A DNA stretch of 64,000 bases. Source: Daedaleopsis sinensis (lineage: Eukaryota > Basidiomycota > Agaricomycetes > Polyporales > Polyporaceae). The notes beneath the pieces were generated by a model. The model was given only the letters and a program-made list of their open reading frames with translations, ran no database searches and had not been told where the DNA came from. The stretch lies in NCBI GenBank assembly GCA_033807695.1, contig CM066303.1, positions 1,426,001-1,490,000 of the forward strand. Direction: 5' to 3'. Below, piece by piece: positions 1 to 10,800 of the stretch (positions are counted from its first letter, which is position 1; the number at the start of each line of letters is the position of its first letter). Made by a program: the position numbers and the translations under genes.

Positions 1-59
1 AGCTGGCGGTAGATCCCGAGCTTGGTCGGGGGTGCGGGGGCGGGCTGGAGGATGCTCAT
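1..59 (-). CDS. Aldo-keto reductase (aryl-alcohol dehydrogenase-like), 5' end only
   Basis: Only the first 19 codons are in the window; the gene runs off the left edge. The protein begins MSILQPAPAPPTKLGIYRQ. A short Pro/Ala-rich start followed by PPTKLG-Y-R is, from memory, the usual N-terminus of basidiomycete aryl-alcohol dehydrogenase-type aldo-keto reductases, which reduce aromatic aldehydes with NADPH. No catalytic residues are visible, so the family call rests on this start alone. A TATA-like box about 110 bp upstream on the same strand supports a real gene start here. Confidence 0.45.
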   Translation of the reverse strand, partial: MSILQPAPAPPTKLGIYRQ

Positions 60-168
60 GGTGTTGGTCTGTTGGTCTGTCTCTGTGCTTTTGGGGTGAG
101 GATGTGGGATAAGGGAAAGGAAGGGCGAGATGGTTCAAGTTGGAGTTGTAGAGCGACTGGGGAGGGAA

Positions 169-174
169 TTTATA
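169..174 (-). promoter_or_regulatory. TATA box of the left-edge gene
   Basis: On the minus strand the sequence reads CGTATAAATT, about 110 bp upstream of the ATG at position 59. The spacing is like that of the pheromone genes later in the window. Confidence 0.4.
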
Positions 175-199
175 CGTCGCACAGACGAGCACCGTGAGT

Positions 200-1640
200 T
201 ACGTCCTGTCGGAGTATGTGGTGGGTACTCACGTGTACCAAGTTTCGATGAGCACCTGGGCGTATAGCAAATGGCGGCCAGTATTGAGTACTGAGCACCA
301 GGTTGCAGTGAGGCGTGGTTCGGGAGAAGCTGAGTCAGCCTTGGTGAGTAATAAAGTCCCGATTGCCCTTGGGTACAGGATGTTCCCAGCATATGCGGCG
401 GATATTCTGTATGGAATGCGGAGGTTACGGTGGGTTACGTGGTGGCATAAACGACTCGGAGGCGCAAAACTCGTATTGCCCGAACCTTCAGCGCTTCAGC
501 TTCGGTGTGCACCACTCCGAGTCTGCACTACTTACCACTTCTCGGATATATGGCTTGAAGAAACCCGCGCCTTCACATTCTCGAACGGTCTTCATCGAGG
601 CACGCTGCCAGGAGCACTGCAGTCATACCTGTCAAGGTTCAGAATATGCCGATGTATTTGAGACACAGCTCTTCGCTGGTGATGTTCGCGTGAGGGTGTT
701 CGGCCTTACGCTCGCCGATGACAGGAAAGACGGACAACATCTTCTGCATGACAAATATGATAACGACTGCGAGCTCCGTGAGTAAACAGGCAGAGGGTTA
801 CGACAGCAGAAGCGAGCGCACGAACCAGCATGTACGTTCTTCGAACACACCTACTCGGCGACTCCCTACAGTGCTTCGTACACCGCGCTGGCAAAGTTGA
901 GTACAAGGACAGCGTGAGCTGACCTGCATAGTATTAACCTGGGCCCTATACTACCGAAATCTGGTCGCTCGTAGACAGATCCTTGCCATTCACCCTGTTC
1001 CGTGCGGATGCGCCTGCCACCGAGATTGACTGGTCAGGTGGCTGGTCGGATGGTAATTTCAGCATGGGAATGATCTCGCTCGTGCCGCAGGATCGATGCA
1101 GCGGGTTCGGAGCTTCTTCAAGTTGAGCGAGTCGTCGACCCAGCGTTGCCAAGTTACTGCATATTCTCTGCGAGATCATCACCCTTATACTCGGACGTAC
1201 GTGTACTGTTGTTTGTGGACATGAGTAGCAGCTTCGTGGCGCAAGCATCGACTGGGACTGACCTTCCCATGGCCACTGGCAGTTGACTTCTAGTTCATCA
1301 TGCTACATGGCCTTCACCCACTTGTCGCCAATGCTCACAATCGCGAAGCAGAGGGGTGAAACGTGCGAACACGCGAGAAATGTGAGCTAGTGTATATACC
1401 AAGAGGCTTGGTCGGAGGCGAGGGCATGGTCAATGTCAATGTCATGGCAGGAGGCAAGGGGATTGAGCGCCGGAAGAAGATCACGTGCCCAATGTTATTG
1501 TGGCTGCGGGCCAACGCCACAACGCTCGAAGTTGTTTGGTTCAAACCTCGTTGAATTCGGCGACAGTACTTAGGTTCTAAGAGTCTTCAAGCTTAGCTTC
1601 AAGCTCGAGCCCCAGGATCCAAGGCCTTGACATTCTGATC
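200..1640. other. Intergenic, no gene recognised
   Basis: Short open frames exist on both strands, but none shows a recognisable domain or a convincing exon chain. The right part should hold the promoter of the interrupted F-box gene whose ATG is at 1774. Confidence 0.4.
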
Positions 1641-1773
1641 ATATGTTTGAACGCAATCTCCGTCAAGGTCACTGAAGGTGCGTCATCTGCCCTTGACACT
1701 GGGGGTTGTGATTATCTGACAGATCTGCCTAGTACACTTGTCCCAATAGCCTCAGGTCGCCTCTGTAGAAATC

Positions 1774-1839
1774 ATGCAACTTTCACCAATGAAACTTCCT
1801 CTCGAGATCCTACTCGATGTCATAGACCAGTTGAACTTC
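1774..1839 (+). pseudogene. F-box protein gene, 5' fragment (22 codons) cut by LINE insertion
   Basis: Twenty-two codons starting at ATG 1774 give an F-box-like start (MKLPLEILLDVIDQLNF after five leading residues). It closely resembles the start of the intact F-box gene ending at 23220 (MKLPYDVLLAISEILDF). The frame runs directly into a poly-T tract at 1840, the reversed poly-A end of a LINE. The coding frame resumes at 19582, after a second copy of the 14 bases at 1826-1839. The gene was therefore split in its first exon. It cannot make a full F-box protein in this state. Confidence 0.8.
1826..1839. repeat. Target site duplication of the LINE, left copy
   Basis: The 14 bases ACCAGTTGAACTTC occur here and again at 19568-19581, exactly bounding the inserted DNA. 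The left copy is followed at once by 17 T residues (the LINE poly-A tail in reverse). The sequence is part of the interrupted F-box codons DQLNF. Confidence 0.85.
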
Positions 1840-2028
1840 TTTTTTTTTTTTTTTTTCGGTGCTAGCCTTCGGTAGGGCCTGAGGCCCCCCGTCCAGGTTC
1901 AAGCGCAAAGGTATAGCAGCTCACGCTGCCGCACCGGTCGGGGGAAATGCAGTTACGCACACGGAATCAAACCACTGTGTGGGACTCCTGGGATAGACGC
2001 TCGGACCGGAACAAACCGGCTCTCGTTG

Positions 2029-2438
2029 TCATCTAGGACCCAGCCTACCCACTAAAACCCCCGGCATACCGATCCAGTCTTCTGGGAGGTCAGTCTCGTT
2101 CGCTATGACACCCGTCCATGTAGCCAGGACATGTGTTCGACCCACGGCCTTCCTACCCAGTCTCCCATTTGTTAAGGCCTGGTCCATCGTGAGCCGACTC
2201 GCAAGTGCTGCATACCATCTGTTCTCTAGTTCTCTAATAGTATGCCATTCCGACTCCTCACCGTCTCTCTGAATAACTCGCTCACAGCGGGCTTTCCATA
2301 GGAGGTGTGCCGTCTCAGTTATCACGATTCTTGCCAGGCGCGTCGCCCCCTTGTCAATTTTCTCCTTCCCATGTTCTGCTCTCTTCCTTGCTTCAAAAAC
2401 CGTCGCGCCAAGGATCAGCCCAATAGTTATAGCACGAA
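2029..2438 (-). pseudogene. LINE ORF2, 3' portion separated by the copia insertion
   Basis: This minus-strand frame is the C-terminal end of the LINE ORF2 protein. Joining it to the 5' portion ending at 7826, after removing the copia element and one copy of the 5-bp target duplication, restores one continuous frame through the junction. It adds about 136 codons ending in VGRLGPR and a stop at 2029. The segment has no catalytic motif that I recognise. It is followed by about 170 bp of 3' UTR and the poly-A tract at 1840-1856. Confidence 0.8.
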
Positions 2439-2443
2439 GTTGG

Positions 2444-2869
2444 TAATAAAGGTAAACACTCAGTACGCGTATGCGGGACTAATATGACATTGCTAAAGTA
2501 CCTAATAAAGGTAAACACTACACAATGCGTGAGCAACACAGTCAAGGAGAAACAAGTAAGTATGGGGGGGGGGGCTCACCTCAGTACGCGTATGCGGGAC
2601 TGAGGTGAGCAGTACAAAACGTTCGAGTACTTATACTAGCTACGAGCACAGGCACAGAAATTATCTAAGACACAAAATAGTCCGTGGCGGGTCACAGACC
2701 GCGCCGTACTGAACGCCGGGCGGGAGAGCTGTGCGCGCGCAGTGCGCGCTGGTGCGCGCGACTGCCGCGACGAGACTCCCGCCGTTGAGACATCCCGCTG
2801 GATGTCTCGGGTCCCCGCTCCGACTCGGACGAGCACGCTTGCCCGTCTGGTCCGGGGTTTTCTTCAACA
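2444..2869 (-). repeat. Copia 3' LTR
   Basis: 426 bp, almost identical to 7398-7825. It contains an 11-G run and two copies of the short motif AGTACGCGTATGCGGGACT. In element orientation it begins TGTTGAAGAA. Confidence 0.95.
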
Positions 2870-2880
2870 CTCCCCCTCAA
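2870..2880 (-). other. Polypurine tract of the copia element
   Basis: On the minus strand TTGAGGGGGAG sits immediately before the 3' LTR. It is the expected primer site for plus-strand DNA synthesis and slightly overlaps the polyprotein stop region. Confidence 0.8.
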
Positions 2881-5800
2881 GCGTACGCGAGTCCGAGGGC
2901 GGTCGCGAAGTGCTTCACCTTGACGCTCGGGAGGGCCTTCGTGAGGACGTCGGCGGTCATGTCGTCCGTCGGGCAGTAGATAAGTCGAATAGAGCCGGCC
3001 TCGATGGAGTAGCGGATGAAATGATACCGAATATCGATGTGCTTGGTTCGAGCGTGATACGAGCCGTCGTGCGTGAGAGCGATTGCCGACATGCTGTCGC
3101 TGTGGAGTGGGGTCGGTTCCGAGAGCGGCCTGAAGACTTCCCCAATGAGTCGTCGAAGCCAGATGGCCTCCTTCGCAGCGTGCGTCGCGGCGACATATTC
3201 GGACTCGGCGGTCGAGAGCGTCACGAGCTCTTGCTTCTTCGAGGCCCAGGACACGGCACCGCCGTCGACGAGAAACACGTACCCGGTGATGGCACGTCTA
3301 TGCTCCTGAGACGCACCGTCCGCGTCCACGTACCCTTCCAGCCCCTTCTTCTCCCCTCCATACACGAGCGAGAGCGTTTTCGTGCCGACCAAATAGCGGA
3401 AGACCCGCTTGACGGCCTCCCAGTGAACCCAGCCGGGGTTCTGCGAGTATTGAGCGAGCGTGGAGACGGCGAAGGCGATGTCCGGACGGGTGCCCATGGC
3501 GGCGTACATCAGCGATCCGATCGCCTCTTTGTACGGAACACGGCGCATCCGCGCGACATCGAGTGCACTCTCCGGGCACTGAGACTTCGAAAGCTGCAGG
3601 TGGGGGTCCATCGGCGTCGAGATGGGCTTCATGTCATCGAAATTGAAATGAGTGATGATGGATTCGATATAGGCGTGTTGCGAGAGCGAGAGCATGCGGC
3701 TCTCGCGGTCGCGGGTGATTTTGATGCCGAGGAGCCAGGAGACAGGACCGAGATCCGTGAGCTTGTACTTCAGCGAGATGCGACGCTTGCAGTCGTCGAG
3801 GAGGGGGCGTGAGCTGCCCGTGATAAGGCAGTCGTCGACGTGGATTGCGAGGACGATGAGATGGGAGGATCTGGATAAGAAGAACACACTGTAGTCTGCT
3901 TCGGCGCGTTTGAATCCGAGGTCAGCGAGAGCTTGGCAAAGCGTCTCGTACCATTTTCTACCGCCCTGCTTCAGCCCATAGAGCGCCTTCTCGAGCTTGA
4001 GGACGAACTTCCGCCGGTCTGCGAACTCGTAGTCGGGCGGTTGTTCGAGGTAAACGTCCTCTTCGAGCTTGGAGTTGAGATATGCGCTGTTGAAGTCGAA
4101 AGACTCGGCGGGCCAGTCGTTGCGTGCGGCGATAGCGAGAATGAGGCGGAAAGAGGAAAGTTTAGCGACTGGGGCAAACGTTTCGTAGTAGTCCACACCG
4201 TAGACTTGAGTGAAACCCCGAGCGACGAGACGAGCCTTGTATTTGTCGATCTCGCCTGCTGAGTTCTTTTTGATGCGCAGGACCCACTTGGAGTCCACGA
4301 CGTTGGCGGAGGGAGGACGTTCGACGACGTGCCAGGTCCCGTTAGCAACCAGAGATTCAAGCTCCGCTTGAATGGCCTCTTCCCACTTGGGCCAGTCGGG
4401 ACGCCTCTTCGCCTCTTGGTACGTTGGCTCAACGCACTCACCCTCGCCCATCGCCGCTGCCATCGCCATCTCCAGTACCTCGACCTGTTCGACGTCGCGT
4501 GCAGCCGCAGCGACCGTCTCTTCATCGGGCACCTCCTCAATTTTTGCCGTCCTCGACCCAGCCTGCACACCCGGTGGTATCACAGGCTCCCGAGCGCGTC
4601 CAGTCGCGCTCCCTTCCCCGGACCTCAAGCGACGCAAATAGTCGCTCTCCTTTCTCGCTCGCCTAGGACGACCCTCTTCGGCCTTCTCGACACCGTTTCC
4701 AAGGACGTCTGAAGGGCTACCCGAGGAGCTGGACTCAGAGATGGTGGACAGAGAGGTGGGGGCAGGTCCGATCGAGGCAGAGGGTGTAGGTGGAGAGGGC
4801 CCGAGCTCGTCGTTTTGGTGAGTACTAACATCTTCTTCCTCCCCCTCGAGCCGGACCTCGACATCCGTGAGCTGACCGGGGAACTTCACGCTTCGCTCGA
4901 CCGTGACAGTTCGTCGGTTGGGCCAGTAGACGCGATGTGCGTCTGACTCGGCGTCGAAACCGACCCATCGGCCTGAGACAGCTCGTTCCGAGAGCTTCGA
5001 GCCGCCAGGCGAGTGTACCCGGACCTCGCACCCCCAAGGACGCAGATGAGCGATGTTCGGCTTCGTCCCCCAGAAGACCTCCCAAGGAGTCTTGCCGTCG
5101 AGCGAGGACGTGGGGGATATGTTCTTGAGGTAGATCGCATGGTTGGCCGCCTCGCCCCAGAGCGAGTTGGGGAGGCCGGCGTCATGGAGCATGGCCCGGA
5201 CCTTCTCGAAGATCGTCCGGTTGAGCCGTTCGCTGACCCCGTTGTACTCTGGCGTGTCGTGCACGGTGAGCTTCCGCACGGTGCCGTCCTCATCGAGTAG
5301 CTTCGTGAATTCGTCGCTGAGGTACTCGCCGCCGCGATCGGTGTGGAGGATTTTGATGTGCGCGCCCTTCTGAGTGAGGTAGAAGCCGCGCACCTTGCGG
5401 TATGAGCCAAGGGTCTCGTCCTTTGAGCGCTGTAGGATTCCTTTTGAATACCGGCTGTGGTCGTCAGTCCACGTGCTGAGGTACCGACGTCCACCGAGGG
5501 ATGCGGTCGGTGCGGGTCCCCACAAATCGGAATGGATCTCTTCTCCGATCGCCGTCGCTCGAGGCCTAACACGCTCCTTCGAAATAGGCTTGCGCGTCAT
5601 CTTCCCAGCCTCGCAAGACTCGCAACGGACAGGCTCGCTCGAGGGGTCGATCGCGACGCCGCTAACCGTCCCGTTCTCGACCATGGTCTGGACAGTCCGA
5701 GGTGCGACATGCCCCAAGGTGCGGTGCAGCTCGTTGATGGTCATGACACGCGGCTGATCTTCCTCCACAGCGGGTGCGGCAGTGTCTGGATGGGGGATGC

Positions 5801-7319
5801 GAAGGCGGTACAGCCCCCTGGACATGGGGACAACGGCGACAAGCTCTCCGAGTGGGTTGTGGATACGACACTCGTCGCCCTCGAAAGTGACTGATGCACC
5901 CGCAGCAGTGACGCGACTGATCGAGACAAGCGTTACGCCCATGCTGGGCGCGTGAAGGACGTCGCGGAGAAGTACACGGCGCGTGCCGTTTTTGGTTGGG
6001 AGTTCAAGGTGCATGTCTCCCTTGCCAACGGCTTTGAAGACGTGCTGATCGGCGGCGTGAATCGATTTTTCAGGGATAGCGGTGTAGTTGGTGAAGCGAT
6101 GGCGGTGGGGAGACATATGACGCGTAGCTCCAGAGTCGAGCAGGATCACCTCGTCGGCGATGGAAGGGTCGTGCGCCAAATGCGCGTGATCCGCGTGCAC
6201 GAACAGGTCGTCGTAGTACTCCGTAGGTGGTCCATCCCAGAGCAGCTCCCCCTCTTCCCCGTCTTCCGAATCAGATGTCGGGTCGAGCCCCGGCAGGTCG
6301 TTGTCGTCGTCGTGCACAAGCCACGCCTCGACCTTCTCCGCTTTCGGCACGGTCTTGGCCTCGGGCTTCGGTTCTGCGGCCGCAGCCGTCTCCTTGGCCT
6401 TCCCCTTGGGATCCCTGTACTTCCCTCCCCCTGGAGCACGGCAGTCGCGCTTGAAGTGGCCGGGCTTGTCACAGTTGTGGCACTTCCTGTTGCGCTTCCA
6501 GCTCGGCTGACCGCTTTGGTCGTTCGCTGTCAGCGCGACGTCGTTCGCGTCTCGGGTCCGCCCAGGCTTCGTGCGCAGGAGCCGTAGCTCGTACTGCTCG
6601 GCGAGGCCGTCCATCAAGTCGTTCGCGGTTGTGACGAAGTGGGTGACAGCCGTGAGGTAGGGATCGTAAGATGGAGGCATGGAGCTATAGATCATCGCGT
6701 AGAAGTCGTCGTCGTCCGGGGAATGTCCCATCGCCGCGAGAGTCTCGCGTGCGTTGCGCATCTTCTCGAGATGAGCGCGGACGTCCTCCTTCTCACCGCA
6801 CCGCATGTCTTGAAGTCGTCGCCGCAGGTCCACCGAGACCGCGCGCGACTTCTTCTCGAACTCCCGCGCGATCGCTTCCCAGATCGCGTGGGCCGTGGGC
6901 TGATCCCGGATCTTCATGAAAAGGGAGTCCGGGATCGTGCTCGCGATGAGCTGCTTGACGGCCGCCTCGCCCTTGCGCCAAACGGCGAGGTCCGCCTCGT
7001 ACTGGGTCTGGGCGGCAGCGGGAGTCCCTCCGGTCGCCGCCGTAGACGTTGTCGTTCCTCCTGCGGATGCGGACGCCGATCGCGACGGTCCGCTCGCGGA
7101 CGCTGATGTGGCCGTTGCGCTGGTCGCTGCGGCGGCAGTCTGCCCGGCCGAGCTCGTTGGCGCCACAGGCTCCGTCGACTTCCCGTCGAGGTGCCCCGCC
7201 ACTCCCTTCGCGTCTGCAGCCCAGGTCAACCGGGCCTTGTACAGCACCCAGTTACCACCGCCTATCTCGAGTCGAGGGACACGGACCGAATCTTCGGAAC
7301 CGACCTTGACGGAGGACAT
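2877..7319 (-). CDS. Copia Gag-Pol polyprotein (gag, protease, integrase, RT, RNase H)
   Basis: A single 1480-residue frame, taking the Met at 7319 (MSSVKVGSEDSVRVPRLE) as start; the frame is open further upstream but that part looks non-coding. Domains in order: gag with a CCHC knuckle (CHNCDKPGHFKRDC, about residue 280); protease with LLDSGATRH (about 390); GAG-pre-integrase and integrase with the HSD, HTDRGGEY and EYNGVSERLNR acidic residues (about 550-730); RT with an HVDD active site instead of the usual YVDD (about 1155); RNase H with YVDADGA and STAESEYVAA (about 1290-1430). No internal stop or frameshift is present, so the copy may be able to move. It ends inside the polypurine tract. 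Confidence 0.95.
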   Translation of the reverse strand: MSSVKVGSEDSVRVPRLEIGGGNWVLYKARLTWAADAKGVAGHLDGKSTEPVAPTSSAGQTAAAATSATATSASASGPSRSASASAGGTTTSTAATGGTPAAAQTQYEADLAVWRKGEAAVKQLIASTIPDSLFMKIRDQPTAHAIWEAIAREFEKKSRAVSVDLRRRLQDMRCGEKEDVRAHLEKMRNARETLAAMGHSPDDDDFYAMIYSSMPPSYDPYLTAVTHFVTTANDLMDGLAEQYELRLLRTKPGRTRDANDVALTANDQSGQPSWKRNRKCHNCDKPGHFKRDCRAPGGGKYRDPKGKAKETAAAAEPKPEAKTVPKAEKVEAWLVHDDDNDLPGLDPTSDSEDGEEGELLWDGPPTEYYDDLFVHADHAHLAHDPSIADEVILLDSGATRHMSPHRHRFTNYTAIPEKSIHAADQHVFKAVGKGDMHLELPTKNGTRRVLLRDVLHAPSMGVTLVSISRVTAAGASVTFEGDECRIHNPLGELVAVVPMSRGLYRLRIPHPDTAAPAVEEDQPRVMTINELHRTLGHVAPRTVQTMVENGTVSGVAIDPSSEPVRCESCEAGKMTRKPISKERVRPRATAIGEEIHSDLWGPAPTASLGGRRYLSTWTDDHSRYSKGILQRSKDETLGSYRKVRGFYLTQKGAHIKILHTDRGGEYLSDEFTKLLDEDGTVRKLTVHDTPEYNGVSERLNRTIFEKVRAMLHDAGLPNSLWGEAANHAIYLKNISPTSSLDGKTPWEVFWGTKPNIAHLRPWGCEVRVHSPGGSKLSERAVSGRWVGFDAESDAHRVYWPNRRTVTVERSVKFPGQLTDVEVRLEGEEEDVSTHQNDELGPSPPTPSASIGPAPTSLSTISESSSSGSPSDVLGNGVEKAEEGRPRRARKESDYLRRLRSGEGSATGRAREPVIPPGVQAGSRTAKIEEVPDEETVAAAARDVEQVEVLEMAMAAAMGEGECVEPTYQEAKRRPDWPKWEEAIQAELESLVANGTWHVVERPPSANVVDSKWVLRIKKNSAGEIDKYKARLVARGFTQVYGVDYYETFAPVAKLSSFRLILAIAARNDWPAESFDFNSAYLNSKLEEDVYLEQPPDYEFADRRKFVLKLEKALYGLKQGGRKWYETLCQALADLGFKRAEADYSVFFLSRSSHLIVLAIHVDDCLITGSSRPLLDDCKRRISLKYKLTDLGPVSWLLGIKITRDRESRMLSLSQHAYIESIITHFNFDDMKPISTPMDPHLQLSKSQCPESALDVARMRRVPYKEAIGSLMYAAMGTRPDIAFAVSTLAQYSQNPGWVHWEAVKRVFRYLVGTKTLSLVYGGEKKGLEGYVDADGASQEHRRAITGYVFLVDGGAVSWASKKQELVTLSTAESEYVAATHAAKEAIWLRRLIGEVFRPLSEPTPLHSDSMSAIALTHDGSYHARTKHIDIRYHFIRYSIEAGSIRLIYCPTDDMTADVLTKALPSVKVKHFATALGLAYA

Positions 7320-7397
7320 TGCAGGAGAAATGTGAGGTAAGTTTTGATTTGGATCGTGTACGCTTGAGTTGCCTAGCAGAAGGCAGGGCTCATAACC

Positions 7398-7825
7398 TAA
7401 TAAAGGTAAACACTCAGTACGCGTATGCGGGACTGATATGACATTGCTAAAGTACCTAATAAAGGTAAACACTACACAATGCGTGAGCAACACAGTCAAG
7501 GAGAAACAAGTAAGTATGGGGGGGGGGGGGCTCACCACAGTACGCGTATGCGGGACTGAGGTGAGCAGTACAAAACGTTCGAGTACTTATACTAGCTACG
7601 AGCACAGGCACAGAAATTATCTAAGACACAAAATAGTCCGTGGCGGGTCACAGACCGCGCCGTACTGAACGCCGGGCGGGAGAGCTGTGCGCGCGCAGTG
7701 CGCGCTGGTGCGCGCGACTGCCGCGACGAGACTCCCGCCGTTGAGACATCCCGCTGGATGTCTCGGGTCCCCGCTCCGACTCGGACGAGCACGCTTGCCC
7801 GTCTGGTCCGGGGTTTTCTTCAACA
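7398..7825 (-). repeat. Copia 5' LTR
   Basis: 428 bp, matching 2444-2869 except for two base changes and two extra G in the poly-G run. Its outer end (TGTTGAAGAA on the minus strand) abuts the GTTGG target duplication at 7826-7830. Confidence 0.95.
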
Positions 7826-10800
7826 GTTGGATGCCCTTCTTCCCCAGAATCCTTGTCACTAGATCCCAAAGCCTCTGTCTTCCTGGGATCTCGCACTCTG
7901 TGAGTATATGTTGCATCGTCTCAACCTCTCCGCATTTCATACACAGCGCACGCTCCTGATATCCCTGCACATGCTCCCAGTAGTGTCCGACCTTCTGTGC
8001 CTGGTGCAGCGCCGACCATATGAAATCTCTAAAGTTCCTCGGTACGTCTCGGTGCCGTATGGACCCCCATAATCTCTCGACACTGACGTGCACACCGTAA
8101 TCCTCCGCCAGCGTCGCTATTACCTGCTCCGTCATCATATATGTCGATTTTCTCCCTCCATGGCCCCGCGCCTTCCGAATCGCGGCATACGCCAATCTCT
8201 GCGTCATCGAAGATAGTTTCATGCCTACTGCCAGATGTTTCTTCTCCGGACCAAGCTCCTGCCACTCTCCGCTGTCTTCCATCTCTGCTCCTGCTGCCGC
8301 TAGGGCATCCGCTCCTTCATTTCCTTCGTCGCCATCGTGTCCCTTGACCCAGCGGAAGGTAGTAGGTGCGGATCTGCCTCGCAAGACCGCCATCGTCCTT
8401 CTGAAATTCGTTTTGCATCGGACTCCTACCCAGCCTCTGTCTTCCCAGGACCGAGAGTGCTTTGTGATACCATCTATCGCAAAGCGTGAGTCTGAGACGA
8501 CATGAAGGAGGGCGTTGCCATCCACTGCTCTCACTGCCGCCTCGATCGCGGACACTTCCGCTGCCTGGTTTGATTGTAACACACCCGGCAACCTCGCTGA
8601 TATATTCCTTTGGTCGTCCTCACCGAACCACACCCCATATCCGGCCTTCGCATTGGCTCTACCATTGTTGACGCAGGACCCGTCCGTATAAACCTCTACC
8701 TCCACTCCACCAGGATGCGCCACTGGTCTGTGTGATTCGAGGCAGTTCACTCCTTCCGGTACGAAAACCCTAACTGTATCCTCCAGTACTAGTCCGTCCG
8801 TGGTGGAGGGATCGTATAATACACGCCCCCCTGCCTCTCTTGCATCCCTGTTTGCCCGAAAACGCCTCGGCGTGAGCGACAGGCTGTCAGTGTTCCTCTC
8901 AGCACCCGGTTTCCACTTCCCGTCTATCCCGTCAGTATATTTCTTCGCAGCAATTGCACAGCGATCAGGGTTCTCACACCCGAAAGACAGACGATCTTCC
9001 GTGCACGCCACGCACCCACAAGTTGGCCCCCTCCTATGGTTAAGGCCCGAACTAGGGTCTAGACGTGCGGCGATTCTGATGCAGTCCGCAATCGTCGACG
9101 CCGCATGGTTCGTTCTCAGACACGACGCCGCCACTGTACCCGTGATTCGTCGACCCTTTCGCGCTCCGATATGGTGCCAAATCGACATACTTCTCTTCAC
9201 CTCCTCCCCAATTTTCAGGGGCGCGACCTGTATACGGTACTTTTTCGCAATCTTGACCATTTTGGCCAGAATCCTCGGCAGGCCCGCGAGTACTCTAGTG
9301 CTAACCTTCCATGTCTGGAGTACAAAATTTTCCCTCGTCTCAATCGGCGTCCTCTTGTCTCTCGCCGACGCCGCCCTCGCGAACATTGCGTCTGCTACAT
9401 ATGCCCACCGCGGCCTTGTCTCCGGTGACTTCACATATTCTCTACTCCACATGATTTCTATTGCCTCGTTTCTGACTCGGACATCCAAAACGTTCAAGCC
9501 TCCCTCGCCGAGGGGCTCCGCGAGCGTCTCCCAGGACACCGTCGGGTGCTTGCTTCCCTTCCACATGAAAGCCGATGCGATGCGCGCTAGTCGCTTCTCA
9601 ACTTCTACACCCATGCCCTGTGCTTTCGCTAGAAACTGTGTCCTGCTCCCAATCTCTATACCAAGTACAAGCTTCCTGCCGTACATAGTTGGGTGCCTTT
9701 TGTCCCATTGCGTCAGATTCTTCTCGATTATTTGTATGACTCGAGTCCAGGGTGCGTCGTGATCAATCTTATTACCTATCCACGCACCGAGAAGCCTGAC
9801 CATCTCCCCGTCCTTTGCTACTTTTACCTGCGCTGGGACAGTGTGTGCGAGCAGTGAGTTCCCGTTCCGGGACACCATTTCCGCCCTGAAGGCTTCCGTC
9901 CCCACCGGGACTACCTCCGTCTTTTCAGCGTTGAACTTCGCTCGCGAGGCACTACACCACTGCTCCAGGATTTTTACAAGTTCACCATAGTCGTCCGCTT
10001 CCGAGAGAAAGACGGTCGTATCATCTGCCAGAAGGGTCGTAATTAGCCTCTGCAGTGTTCCGGGGAGGGTGATTCCTTTGAGGGTAGATTTCCGCAGAGC
10101 ACAAGCGAGCGGCTCAATCGCAAGATCAAAGATCAAGCATGACAACGGATCTCCCTGCCTTACTCCCCGCACAATCTCATAGAAGAAGCTCGCCATCCCG
10201 TTAACCATCACACAGCTCCTGGCTCTACGGTACAGGTGTTGTACTATTCGTATGAAACTCGGAGGGAAATTCATTTTTTCCAGGACTTTCCATATATATT
10301 CATGATTGATCCTGTCGTAGGCCTTCTCCTGGTCCAGTGCTACAATCGCACCATTAACCTCTTCAGCCTCCGCATAATGGACCGTCAGTTGCGCGAGACG
10401 TATATTATCAAAAATCTGTCTCCCAGGTATGAAGCCAACTTGATCCGGGTGAATGAGGGCAGGAGCGACTTTTGCCACCCGTGTAGCCAGGAGCTTGGTC
10501 ATAATCTTATAGTCTGCATTGAGAAGGGTAATCGGACGGTAGTTCTCGATCTCTCTCGCGTCCTTTTTCTGCTTATATATGGGACAGATCCAGCCATCCG
10601 CAAAACCTGACTCCTCCAACACACCGTGCTCCGCAACGTCAGTATAGACCTTCATCATGATCTCCGTGATTGCGAATTTCTCAACGTCTTCCTTCGCATC
10701 GTCTTTGACCTCCATTTGCAGGTACGTCTTCCAGACCTCCGTCGGGAGACCATCAAGTCCCGGAGCTTTGCCCGAGGCCGACTGCCGGATTGCACGGCAT

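Larger units (their letters stand above)
2444..7825 (-). mobile_element. Ty1/copia LTR retrotransposon, complete
   Basis: The element is about 5.38 kb on the minus strand with LTRs of 428 bp (5', 7398-7825) and 426 bp (3', 2444-2869). The LTRs differ by two substitutions and by 11 versus 13 G in a poly-G run, so the insertion is recent. Direct GTTGG repeats at 2439-2443 and 7826-7830 are the 5-bp target duplication. A polypurine tract (TTGAGGGGGAG) abuts the 3' LTR. The sequence after the 5' LTR (GGTTATGAGCCC) is the expected place for the primer-binding site; its tRNA was not identified. One uninterrupted gag-pol frame lies between, with protease and integrase before RT, which is the copia order. 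The LTR starts with TG but ends TTTATTA rather than CA. It sits inside ORF2 of the LINE. Confidence 0.95.

Noticed and set aside
2570..2582. Poly-G run in the LTRs as a G-quadruplex regulatory element
   Set aside because: Single homopolymer run differing in length between LTRs; replication slippage is the simpler explanation.
2742..3812. 356-codon plus-strand frame
   Set aside because: It is antisense to the copia RT/RNase H coding region and has no domain; a shadow of high-GC coding sequence.
8800..9762. 320-codon plus-strand frame
   Set aside because: Antisense to LINE ORF2, between the RT and RNase H parts; no independent evidence.
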